Shown one piece after another: positions 51,201 through 62,205 of a stretch of DNA of 64,000 bases (its first letter is position 1; each line of letters starts with the position of its first letter). The position numbers were made by a program, and so were the translations under genes. The DNA lies in the NCBI GenBank assembly GCA_029339505.1, contig JAQISU010000036.1, positions 7,788,501 to 7,852,500 on the forward strand. Direction: 5' to 3'. Under the pieces are notes generated by a model. The model was not told the DNA's origin, ran no database searches, and saw nothing but the letters and a program-made list of their open reading frames with translations. Source of the DNA: Unio delphinus. Lineage: Eukaryota; Mollusca; Bivalvia; Unionida; Unionidae.

Positions 51201-54200
51201 TGGCTATTCTTTTGGACAAATATTTATATTGAAACTCAACAAGAAATTACTTCATCAACTCCATCCTGTATGAAGTCATACAAACTTTAATTATTTTAAA
51301 CCATCTGTAATGATGCCTTCTGATTAAAACATTTTAACTGTCATATTTTTTAAAATTAGCAAATTCCTTCAAAGTCATTTGCAAGTTTTAATTCAATGAA
51401 CAAAATATCCGATAACTTTAAATTTTTTAAATTTTATTTGGCATATGAAACTGATGGGAAAGTGCAAATTTTGTGTATTTGTGTAGCAAGTCGTATTGTG
51501 ACTATGCACAATACCCAGATGATTTATACCATGGGAGTAAACAAAATTAAGAATAAAAGTTTAATATTTTTTCATTAAGTCTCAGAAATACATTCTGATT
51601 TGTGATTTATCAATTCCATTCATCATTTCACAAAAGTACAAATCCAAATAGAATTAAAAAAAACTGCTCACTCACATGATGTGTATTCCCTTCATTATTC
51701 TTTGATTTAATGTTTTTGAGATCTGATCATTCTTGTTTTAATTAATAATCTTTTTGCAATGTTTATGACATGTCTCAGCATATTATCTTCAAGTCTCAAT
51801 GTCATGGCTTTTTATAAACAGTTGTCCTTTCTCCAATGCAACTATGGCTTCGGAAACAGCAAGACTTGCTTACAGTAGGTGCTCCATAGCATTGTCAATA
51901 ACAGATCCTAGTTCTTATTGTGCAGGATCAATGTTTTCTCTTTTGATGACTGGATGAAAGAACCAAGTGTACAGTACATTATCCAGGTCTTTGTCCTTTG
52001 CTAATCTTTTTTTCCCTTCATTTCCAAGTGTACAGTACACTATCCAGGTCTTTGTCCTTTGCTAATCTATCTTTTATTTCTTCATTTCCAAGTGTACAGT
52101 ACACTATCTGTCTAGTTCGTCACAATATCTACTCAAGAAACTTCAAAACACAGCTGCTCAGATCATCTTTAGAGTACCTCAATCAGAGCACACCTCACCA
52201 CTGCTCTGTACCCTACACTGGCTATCCATTTAATACAGAATCAAAACACAAAATTCGTTTTCTGTGCTACATTTCACTGACAGACTCCAATTCAACATAC
52301 CTATCTGGCCTAACCCATGTGTATACACTTGCACGATACCTATGCTCTTCTTTTGACAATCATATTCTCATTGTTCCTACTATGAAAACGAATTCATATG
52401 GACGTTCCTTTGCATACCAGGGCCCGGCGATGTGGAATGAATTGCCCATTGACATAAGACACAAAGACAGTGGTCCCTTTTAAGAGTGCTCTTAAAACTC
52501 ACCTTTTTTGACTGCAAGAACAAACTTAGCAATCTAATATGGTTTTGTACCTTAAATGTTTTCAGCATGTTTTTTGTTTTCCAATTTCATGCGTTTTTTT
52601 GTTTTGTTTTTTCTGTAGTGTAGTCATATCATTATGGAAGTTGTAAAGTGCTTCGAGCTTCGAAAGATTAGGTGCTATACAAAGTCCTCATTATTATTAT
52701 TATTACTGCATGATAATGGGAATAGTATAAGTTATAATGAAATGTGTTATAATAGAGAGAGATTACTGTGACTGCAAGAACAAACTTTGAGACCTAATTA
52801 TGTTTTGTACCTTAAATGTTTTCAGCATGTTTTATGTTTTCCAATTTCATGCTTTTTGTTTTTCTGTAGTGTAGTCATATCATTATAGAAGTTGTAAAGT
52901 GCTTAGAGCCTTGAAAGTCCTCATTATTATTAGTATTACTGCATGATACTGGGAATAGTATAAGTTATAATGAAATGTGTTATACCAGAGAGATCTTATT
53001 GCGACTGCAAGAACAAACTTTGAGACCTAATTACGTTTTGTACCTTAAATGTTTTCAGCATGTTTTACGTTTTCCAATTTCAAGCGTTTTGTTTTTTCAT
53101 TTTCTGCAGTGTAGTCATATAATTATGGAAGTTGTAAAGCACTTTGAGCTTCGAAAGATTAGCTGCTATACAAAGTCTTCATTATTATTATTATTACCAC
53201 ATGATACTGGGAATAGTATAAGTTATAATGAAATGTGTTATAACAGAAAGCGTATTGCATAGGGCCTATCTAATTTTAGATCAGAATGTTCCTGTATTGT
53301 AAGCAAGGAGCCTGTTGCAAAATCTAATTGACCTGACAAAGCACTGATTGTGATGAGGAAGGATAATAAGGAATAATATTACACAGTGGGTGAGGAAAAA
53401 TTACATAAAAAGGTAAGGTCTGTTCCATTAAAACATACCCTGGACATATGGCAGGCACTTTTAAAGTGGGGTTAGATGCACTTTAGAATTTTCTGATCAT
53501 TTTAATATGAACTCTGTAAAATCAAAAGTACCCAGGCATATATTAAAAAAAAAAACACCTCCCCCGGGCACCATGTATCTTTAAATGGAACAGCCCTAAA
53601 TAAGGACCTGTGCATTTAAGATCAGTGTGAAAAATGTCTCCTCTTTTTTTTTCAATATATATTTAAGTTTTTGAAACTCTGTCCGAAATAAAGATACAAC
53701 ATCAATTTCAAGCTCATTTTTAACCCAATATTCCCAATGTAGATCTGGTTGTATATAGATAACATGTGATGCAATGAATGAACTTCCAACATGTGTTTAA
53801 ACACGTATTACTGTAATTCATATAACGTCCAACAGGTTTTCAAACACATTTAACTGCAATTCGATTGAACTTCCAACATGTGTTTAAACACATATTAGTG
53901 TAATTATGACCATACTGATCTACCTGTCAATTTTTGTTTTTCCAAATTATGGAAACATGTACAGGTAATGGGAGACAACTGTTCACTCACCTGGATAGAA
54001 AACCTCACAAAATTTAACCATTTCCATAAGGCCTAGTCTAATTACAGCAGCTTTAGTGTTGTCTCCGAATCCTAAACCATCAGCAAACCCTGCACCGACT
54101 GCCACAATATTCTGCAAACAAAAGAAAACTTGTAAATAAAATTACAAAATTAAACGCACAGGAACTGTCATTCATTTTAAAGAGGAAACTAAATAATTAT

Positions 54201-56927
54201 TAATTTCTGAGTCCATAAGGATGAATAGAGTTTGAAAGTCACCACAACACAGTAATGGTTGTCTAATGTCTATGCAGGTAAATCTTGAGTAAGGGTAAGT
54301 GGAGGTTACAAGCAATTTTCCCATTCAAATAAGTTTAATGAAATTGTGAAATGCAAATAGGTAACCAATATCTGTCCAAATGTTTTTCAAACACTGTCCC
54401 AGAAACAAATATAAACCAATGGTCATCATTCAAATGTAGAAAGCAATTATAAAAAAACTAGTATAAATTTACTATATCACTGAACAAATGTATCCAAATA
54501 TACATGTCTAAGTGCTACATCACTGTACAAATTTATTCAAATATCCATGAAGTGCTATATCACTGTACAAATTTATCCAAATATACATGAAGTGCTATAT
54601 CACTGTACACACTTATCCAAATATACATGTTTTAGTGAGGCCAATACATGAAATATCTTGTTTACTGCTCTGATGGTCTGGTAATTTCACAACTGGCAAT
54701 GTTTTCCCCATGTAATCATCTCGATAATGTTTTGTTTTTAATTTACACTGTGCTTGAAACATAGTGAATGGGGTCAAAGCTACATACAGATCAGATATGC
54801 AATAGATCATGGGAAATTACATATAAAAGATAAACTGTCACATCAAATAGATCATAGGAAATTAAATATAAAAGATAAACAGTCACATTAAATATACAAT
54901 GGGAAATTAAATATAAAAGATAATCTCTTTATCCTACCTTTAGGGCACCACAGACTTCAACAGTGTCCTCATCTTCAGAGATTACTATCCTGAAGTACTT
55001 AGTCTGGAAAAGTGTTTTCAGCAACTGGCCATTATTAGGATCTTTGCAACCTAAAAAAAATAATCTGGTCTTATTTGTCATGGTCAAAACATGTTCCAAA
55101 TTTCTTTTTTTTTAAATGAAAATTAACAAATACAGAATACAAATAATTAAAGAAATTGACATCACCAAAACTGAATTGTACTAGCTATTTCTCCCACAGG
55201 CATGAAATTACAAGTGTGTTATGACAAATATGATGGCTTCATTTTGAGAGGTATAAAAAATACCCGCCCCTTAACATTACTGACCTAATAATTGAAACCA
55301 TGTCATAACATTAGGGGCCTTAAAGTGTTTTGTTTGTTTTTGTAGGGTTTAACGCCATTTTTCAGCACAAGATAGGCTATACACGGTGGCCAGTAATAAT
55401 GGTGGAGGAAGAACCCGGAAAACTCCGGGAAGAACCACCGACCCACAAGAAGCTAATGGCAAGCTTTCTCACACACCCACATTAGCCGAATCCAAGACTC
55501 GAATCCACGCTGACAAGTGAGATGGGAGTGATCCATAATGGAGAGTGAGGGAGTGCTTAACCACTGTTACAGCTCTATGGTCATTACATAATAGAAAAGA
55601 ACAAAAACCAACAAGTTGTGTAAAAATTTCACAAAACATTAATTTCCCATGCATATAAAAAGTAAAAATGTAAAATAAATCCCAATCAGACCTAAAAGAT
55701 CTATCAAAAGTACAAATGTATATAGTTACAAATAAATTTCAATATTGAATGTGCTAATGGCATGGAATGTTGCAATCTGCTAACAGTTTTGATGAACATT
55801 AAATGTCCTTGATGTAATTAAGCTGCATTTGGCATTTACCAGTAGTCAGTAGTTTAATTTATTGTTGTGCCTTTCACCACAATACCCATAAACACCTCTG
55901 CAACCATTTCAAGAGTTTCAAGAAGGTCTTTTATTTGCAATTTTTGGGTTTTCCAAAAATTTCTAGATGGAATTAAATAGATCATCTATAGTAGTTACAA
56001 TAGACTCCACTTAACTGCACATCGGTTAACTGCACACTCCGGATAACTGCACGTAATCACGCCAGTCCCGATTTTTCCCAATGCTTAAAAATGTACTGTA
56101 CCGTACTCCGGTTAACTGCACGGTCTCGTGACGGGCCAGAGGGTGTGCAGTTAATCGGAGTCGACTGTACTATATTCATGTAGTTACATTCCCCTGCACA
56201 TTGAAGAAAGTAGTCCCAACAATATATATTTCATTGACTTTTTGCCATGAAAGGAATTGTCCATTACTCTGGACAACATCATTTATAAATAGTATACCTT
56301 TTTCAAACTATTCTTTTGTGAAGATATAAAGACCCTCTGACCTTAACATTGTCATTATATAGGAGGGTTTCAAAAAAAAAAATCTGAGAAAATATTTCGA
56401 ATGAACTTCTTAAAAGATAAGCTATAGGAAATATAAAATATGCTTCCAAAATACACAAGAACTATGAGCTATATATTATGTTGTTTATAAACTAAATGTC
56501 ACCAGTCAGGTAGACCATTAACTTGATTTTGAACTAAAGTCAATTAAAAAATACAGATATACATAACAATTAAACATGGAGAAAAGCCATCATATGTAAA
56601 TTAAATATACATAACATTATTCTTGCCTTATAATAATAAGCATGTTATATTAATGGGAATTAGTCAGGAGTTTTGTATCCATTATTGTTGCATTTCAATG
56701 ATTCTATGTAATGAAATATAAAGTTACACAGCCATTAAGTTTCATTAATTTAATTAAGACCAGAATTAAGACTTCAATCTTGTACCTATTGTAGCCTCAC
56801 AGTAGTTCTCACTAGCAACCTCATTGGCAATGTTGGCTCCCATCAGACTAGCACATGGTATATTCAGTACCTCTCGCACCACTGTTGTTATCAGAAGTAT
56901 ACCTCCTCCTTCCTTCACATCAAAGCC
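48009..56927 (-). CDS. GPD1: glycerol-3-phosphate dehydrogenase [NAD+], cytosolic, five exons (partial)
   Basis: Exons on the minus strand, in reading order: 56786-56927, 54938-55050, 53991-54111, 50983-51092 and 48009-48212, with matching phases. The product reduces dihydroxyacetone phosphate with NADH to glycerol-3-phosphate in the cytosol, linking glycolysis to lipid synthesis and redox shuttling. The exons cover about residue 120 to the end of a protein of about 350 residues. Identity is clear from blocks shared with animal GPD1: [53 protein letters not shown] and the C-terminal [12 protein letters not shown]. The N-terminal Rossmann exons are not visible and probably lie past the right edge. 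No damage is seen, so this is a functional host gene. Confidence 0.95.
50983..51092 (-). CDS. GPD1: GPD1 exon: substrate-binding segment
   Basis: Acceptor TAATTCAG, donor GTAGGC. It encodes [20 protein letters not shown] then [15 protein letters not shown]. The Gly-Gly-Arg-Asn of the active site is present. Confidence 0.95.
52110..52700 (+). mobile_element. LINE 3' end (CR1/RTE-X-like), in a GPD1 intron
   Basis: The RT C-terminal block is visible: [33 protein letters not shown], then [20 protein letters not shown] and [14 protein letters not shown]. It is followed by a 3' tail with TTGTAAAGTGCTTCGAGCTT, GATTAGGTGCTATACAAAGT and (ATT)n, a common LINE 3' end. It is 5'-truncated and frame-damaged. 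Confidence 0.82.
52510..53255 (+). repeat. three tandem copies of the LINE 3' tail, about 235 bp each
   Basis: Copies begin near GACTGCAAGAACAAACTT (about 52511, 52771 and 52996) and each ends with ATTATT followed by GGGAATAGTATAAGTTATAA. Only the first copy is attached to RT sequence. Confidence 0.88.
53991..54111 (-). CDS. GPD1: GPD1 exon: catalytic domain
   Basis: Acceptor TTTGCAG, donor GTGAGT. It encodes [20 protein letters not shown] then [20 protein letters not shown]. Confidence 0.95.
54470..54640. repeat. short tandem repeat, about 46-bp unit
   Basis: Three to four units of AAATATACATGAAGTGCTAT + ATCACTGTACAAATTTATCC. Confidence 0.88.
54938..55050 (-). CDS. GPD1: GPD1 exon ending at the catalytic Lys
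   Basis: Acceptor TTTTTAG, donor GTAGGA. It encodes [20 protein letters not shown] then [17 protein letters not shown]. The final Lys corresponds to the catalytic Lys204 of human GPD1, and the exon boundary falls directly after it. Confidence 0.95.
55335..55570 (-). mobile_element. tRNA-derived SINE, family 2 (minus), GPD1 intron
   Basis: Starts GTAGGGTTTAACGCCATTTT, and the B box complement is at about 55494-55510 (ACTCGAATCCACGC). Same family as 10523-10780 and 28118-28363. A target duplication is not obvious. Confidence 0.85.
55998..56167. mobile_element. pogo-type MITE, about 170 bp
   Basis: Left end CAATAGACTCCACTTAACTG and right end CAGTTAATCGGAGTCGACTG are inverted repeats flanked by TA. 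The inside repeats AACTGCAC motifs. It lies in a GPD1 intron. Confidence 0.85.
56786..56927 (-). CDS. GPD1: GPD1 exon: middle of the protein
   Basis: Acceptor CCCCTCAG, donor GTACAA, phase 0 to 1. It encodes [20 protein letters not shown] then [18 protein letters not shown]. It is the most upstream exon visible here. Confidence 0.93.
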
Positions 56928-57404
56928 CTGAGGGGAAAAAAAGTACAGAAAATATAATGAAGCCTTTTACAGTACTCCTTCAATACATCATTGCCCATGG
57001 GAGTCACGTAAAAATATACTGCTTTTAGTTAAAATGCAAGTATTGCTACACTTATATGAAGAAATAGATCCATGATCATACCGTACAATAGGAATGTGCC
57101 ACATGCGGTCTAATATGATGACAATGATTTCATTTATTTATACAGGTATCAATCCTCATGGTTTTGTGAGAAATGATATTTACCTAGTTCAAAAAATGGT
57201 ACCTTGCAAAAAACAACTAAAAATAGCGAACTTACTTTTACTATACACGCAATCTTTAATCATGTTGGGTCTCAAATTTTTTCCTTCAAATTGTAAACTT
57301 TATTGCAGTATGCATTCTCCTAAGTGACCGATTTCTTTTTTGGGCTCCTTAAAATTATTTTCATATTGCCTTTTAATCACTCATTAGGAACTTGTTCAGA
57401 CAAG

Positions 57405-57597
57405 TAAAATTTTGAATCCCTGCATGTAGTTCAATTGGTTTATTTATCCAGCCCTGTACGTGATTCAATTGGTTTATTTAAACCAGTCATACATGTGATT
57501 TTTATTTGCTTATTTTAATAATCCCAGCATGTGATTTTGTTGCCTTATTTAATACAGCCATGCATATGATTCTATTGACATTTTTAATATATCCATG
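57405..57597. repeat. left part of an interrupted minisatellite
   Basis: Diverged units of CATGTGATT...ATTGGTTTATTTAA that continue on the other side of the Tigger-like element at 58944. Confidence 0.8.
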
Positions 57598-57599
57598 TA

Positions 57600-58943
57600 C
57601 CGTATATACTCGCATATAAGCCGAAAAATTTAGGAAAAAAGTAAGACCTGGAAGAAGGGGGTCAGCTTATCTGCGGACCAAGGTCTAAGTCTGAAAGTTA
57701 TACACTTTTTTCCCTCGATTTCCAGTATTTACTGTTTCTGTCGATTGATGAAGATGAGATCACATGCCTAATGATGCCACATGGCTCATACGATTTGTGC
57801 TGTCATGAAGTGAAACAAAATTTTTTTCTAACTTAAGTGGTAAGATAATGAATGAAAAACATGTTTTAATGTACTTGACGTCTATTTGACAGATGTCCAT
57901 CCACCAGAAAATGCAGCTATATATGTTATTTGAGCCACAGTGGTATGTGTATTTTCCAAAAGAACCGCCATATTAGTAATCTCCAGTCAGGTATTTAACC
58001 CTCAGCTGATCAGTAATTATTAAACTCTACGGGATCGTACAAATGCACACTAGGTTATTTCAGTGTAAATATGAAAAGAATCTACGTAAAAAAATAAAAG
58101 AATTACGATACTGAAGGTATATATGACAAATATTTTGATCGAGAGTAGAAATACATGTACGATAATCTTAAAGGAAGAATAGCGAGAGGCTCCATAGGAG
58201 TTTGTTGCCACATGCTTAGGAAGGGTAAATAACAGTGCAATATATGAGTCAGTGTGAATAAATGTAAAACAATATAATTTGTGGGATTTTTTTGACGTGT
58301 TTTAGAAGTAATTGGCAGTCACAGTTTATATACTACTGTTGTTTAGTTGTTTGTAAAGCAAAGTGGTTTGTTAGCGGTAGAGTGTTGTACAATAGCTACC
58401 ATATGCAAAATCTGTGGTAAATGCCTCGGAGATAACAGGTTTGTTTTGTTGCACAATACCAATGACTATACTAATACATGCCGACTCTCACATGTATTGT
58501 TTAATGAGATATGGTAGTGGACATGGTTTCTGATTAAAGTTATAAACTGTCACAATACTTGACAATGACAACATATATGATGAAAGCATGCCTGTAACGG
58601 AAGCCGAGTTTCGTGAACTCTTTGGCGAGTCTGATTGAGCCTGATATTGAAGGATTCCAAAAGTGATTGAACTTTCCTAATTCATGATTTAAGAATGAGG
58701 ATTAATAAAATTTCCTTTAAGACTTAACACTTTAGAATTGTTTTTATTTCAACATATAAATTAGCTTTCTTACTTTCATTATATTTAATAATGTGATTTG
58801 CCTTAAAAAAAAACGTATTCTGAACTCACTTTTTGTGTCTTGTGATGTACCTGTAGTCTAGAATTATGGGTTGACTTATACGCGGGTCAAAAATAGTTTT
58901 ACCAATTCAGTTTGGGGGTGGGCTTATATGTGAGTACATACGG
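57600..58943. mobile_element. Tigger/pogo-like element inserted in a minisatellite
   Basis: Ends CCGTATATACTCGCATATAA and, on the right, GGCTTATATGTGAGTACATACGG are inverted repeats flanked by TA (57598-57599, 58944-58945). A plus-strand trace near 58565-58640 reads DNDNIYDESMPVTEAEFREL then FGESD, like the acidic C-terminus of pogo-derived transposases. The transposase core is lost. Confidence 0.85.
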
Positions 58944-59870
58944 TATGTGATTCTATTGGCATATTTAATATAGCCATGTATTTGATTCTACTGGTTTATT
59001 TAATATAGCCATGTATGTGATTATATTGGCTTATTTAATATAGCCATGGATATGATTGTATTGGCTTATTAAATATAGCCATGGATATGATTATATTGGC
59101 TTATTTAATATAGCCATGGATATGATTGTATTGGCTTATTTAATATAGCCATGGAATCCGATATGATTGTATTGGCTTATTTAATATAGCCATGGAATCC
59201 GATATGATTGTATTGGCTTATTTAATATAGCCATGGAATCCGATATGATTGTATTGGCTTATTTAATATAGCCATGGAATCCGATATGATTGTATTGGTT
59301 TATTTAATATAGTCATGTATATGATTCAATTTAGCTTATTTAATATAGCCATGGATATGATTGTATTGGCTTATTTAATATAGCCATGGATATGATTGTA
59401 TTGGCTTATTTAATATAGCCATGTATGTGATTCCATTTGGCTAATTTAATATAGCTATGGATGTGATTGTATTGGTTTATTTAATATAGCCATGTATGTG
59501 ATTCAATTTAGCTTATTTAATATAGCCATGGATATGATTGTATTGGCTTATTTAATATAGCCATGTATTTTATTTAACTGATCTATTTAATATAGCCATG
59601 TATGTGAATGTATTAGTTTATTTAATGTATCAATTATACTGACTTATGTAAAGCTAACCTGTATGTGATTCTATTGGCTTTTTTGTAACCAGCTCTGCAT
59701 GTGATTTTAATGTTCTATTTATATCAGACATGTGATTTCAATGTGATTTTATTGTCTTATTAAAATCAGATGACATGTGATTTCAATGTGATTTTATTGT
59801 CTTTTTTAAATTAGATGACATGCGATTTCATTGTCTTATTTAAAACAGTGATATATGTCACACTCATTCT
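58944..59870. repeat. minisatellite, about 37-44-bp unit
   Basis: About 17 units of GATTGTATTGGCTTATTTAA + TATAGCCATGGATAT, including a run of four 44-bp variants with the insert GGAATCCGATAT (59150-59290), then diverged units to about 59870. Confidence 0.95.
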
Positions 59871-60035
59871 AATGATTTACTAAATGAATTTTCATTACAG
59901 GAACTATTTACAAGTTTGATTTGAGTACACTCATCTTAAAAAAAGAGCACTGCATCTTGACTGAGAATTTCTTGTGTTCTGTAACTTAACCCCAATTAAA
60001 TTACATCATGTAAACACTGAGAACCAAAAACTCAT

Positions 60036-60358
60036 GAACCGCTCTGGTAGCCTAGTGGTTAGAGTATCCGACGTGGAAGTGTAAGGTCATGGGTTCGATC
60101 CCCGTCCAAGTCATACCAAAGAATTACAGAAATGGTACTAACAACTGCCTCGCTTGACACTCAGCATTAAAAGGTTAGTGCTAGGACTAGTCGAACTGGT
60201 GTCAGGATAATGTGACTGGGTGGGACATCATGCTACATGTCTGCTACATGATGCCCCATCGCAAGACATCACTATAAACTGCTTCACTGCAGACATCGTA
60301 GCAATCTGACTGCAAAATTATTAAAGCTACGTTAAAAATCTTACTCAAACAAACCAAT
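60036..60358 (+). mobile_element. tRNA-derived SINE, family 1 (plus)
   Basis: A box GTAGCCTAGTGG and B box GGGTTCGATCCC form a tRNA-like head, then the shared body GGTGTCAGGATAATGTGACT and tail AAAGCTACGTTAAAAATCTT. The flanks AACTCAT at 60029-60035 and 60359-60365 fit a short target duplication. Confidence 0.88.
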
Positions 60359-60649
60359 AACTCATTACGGTACCTATTTGATGTAATTGAATGAAATGTT
60401 AAGATTATAAAGGCAGTAGAAGAAAGAGCTGATTACATTTCATCAACAACATTTTTTACTGTGGTATTGCCCTGATGAATGTTGCAACATGTTAACAATT
60501 TTGGCTTCCTTTAGTCATTAGGGAATTAAACAAACCCCAAAACCCTGGGCAATTTTCTTGGGTGGATGTGGGGTGAATATAATTAAAGAGCAGCTCTAGT
60601 TAAAGAGTAGCTCTAGTTAATTCATACTGAATCCTAGGTGTCCAAGACA

Positions 60650-61455
60650 CTAGTGTACAAAACAATCTACCATACAGTCTGACCTGATTTGCTGCATATC
60701 TACAGTCTACCACACAGTCTGACCTGATTAGCTACATATCTACATTCTACCATAGTCTGACCTGATTAGCTATATATCTACAGTCTACCATACAGTCTGA
60801 CCAGATTTGCTGCATATCTACAGTCTACCATACAGTCTGACCAGATTAGCTACATTATCTAAAGTCTACCATACAGTCTGAACAGATTAGCTGCATATCT
60901 AAAGTCTACCATACAGTCTGACCTGATTAACTACATATCTACAGTCTACGACCTGATAAGCTACATATCTACAGTCTACCATACAGTCTGACCTGATAAG
61001 CTACATATCTACAGTCTACCATACAGTCTGACCTGATTAGGTACATATCTACAGTCTACCATACAGTCTGACCTGATTAGCTACATATCTGCAGTCTACC
61101 ATACAGTCTGACCTGATTAGCTACATATCTACAGTCTACCATACAGTCTGACCTGATTAACTACATATCTACAGTCTACCATATAGTCTGACCTGATTAA
61201 CTACATATCTACAGTCTACCATACAGTCTGACCTGATTAGCTACATATCTACAGTCTACCATACAGTCTGACCTGATTAGCTACATATCTGCAGTCTACC
61301 ATACAGTCTGACCTGATTAACTACATATCTACAGTCTACCATATAGTCTGACCTGATTAGGTACATATCTACAGTCTACCATACAGTCTCACCTGATTAG
61401 CTACATATCTACAGTCTACCATATAGTCTGACCTGATTAACTACATATCTACAGA
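60650..61455. repeat. minisatellite, about 39-bp unit
   Basis: About 20 units of CAGTCTACCATACAGTCTGA + CCTGATTAGCTACATATCTA with single-base variants (ATAG/ATAC, AGCT/AACT/AGGT). Confidence 0.96.
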
Positions 61456-61895
61456 TGCCTTTCTAGTTATCACCATGTTATTGCAGAGTTTGGGGAGGGA
61501 GAGAAAACGTCCAGATTTAAACATGACCCTAAGCTACGGGGAGCTACAGTGGCCCTATTTGGTAACTGTTAACAGCGAATAAGGCTGTAAAAAATATTCT
61601 GAAATTTTGAGGCTCCCTCAAACTGCAAGACTCTTAAGCTGTAGCTTGTTTAACTCATGCCTAAATCTAGCCCTTAAAGGGAAATGCAATAGCATCTACA
61701 CCAATAGATGAAAGTGCACCAAACTAGATACATGTACACAGGTTGCCCAAATATGTGGGAATCATCCCTTTGATACCAGGGGTAGAGGTAGTTTCAAGGT
61801 AAAATGTACCAAAATTGCAATTAGCGTAACATTTTTAATTTTATTTCTTTTAACTTTGTACAAGATGGTGGCAAACAGTATATAATGTTTAGTTG

Positions 61896-62205
61896 TAGTT
61901 GATTGGGATTTTTAATGTAGCTTTAAAAAAAACTTAGTCATGGCTACGATGTCTGCAGTGTGGCAGTCTATAGTAATGTCTAGCACTGGGGCATCATGCC
62001 GCAGACATGTAGCATGATGTCCCACCCAGTCACATTATCCTGACATCAGGCCGACCACTTCTAACACAAACCTCTTAATGCTGAACGCCAAGTTAGGTAG
62101 CTATTAGTGCCATTTTTGTAAGTCATTGGTACGACTCTGCTGGGGACCAAACCTACGACCTCCGGTGGCGGACGCTTAACCACTAGGCCACCGGAGCAGT
62201 CTATA
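61896..62205 (-). mobile_element. tRNA-derived SINE, family 1 (minus)
   Basis: Reverse-complement copy of the 60036 element: tail complement ATTTTTAATGTAGCTTT, body complement AGTCACATTATCCTGACATC, head complement with ACCACTAGGCCACCGGAG near 62180-62200. Confidence 0.85.

Noticed and set aside
51396..51578. 60-residue frame in a GPD1 intron
   Set aside because: No recognisable motif; ordinary length for chance frames in AT-rich DNA.
60036..60120. Possible functional tRNA gene
   Set aside because: A and B boxes are present, but the sequence continues into a body and tail shared with two other SINE copies, and the cloverleaf is degenerate.
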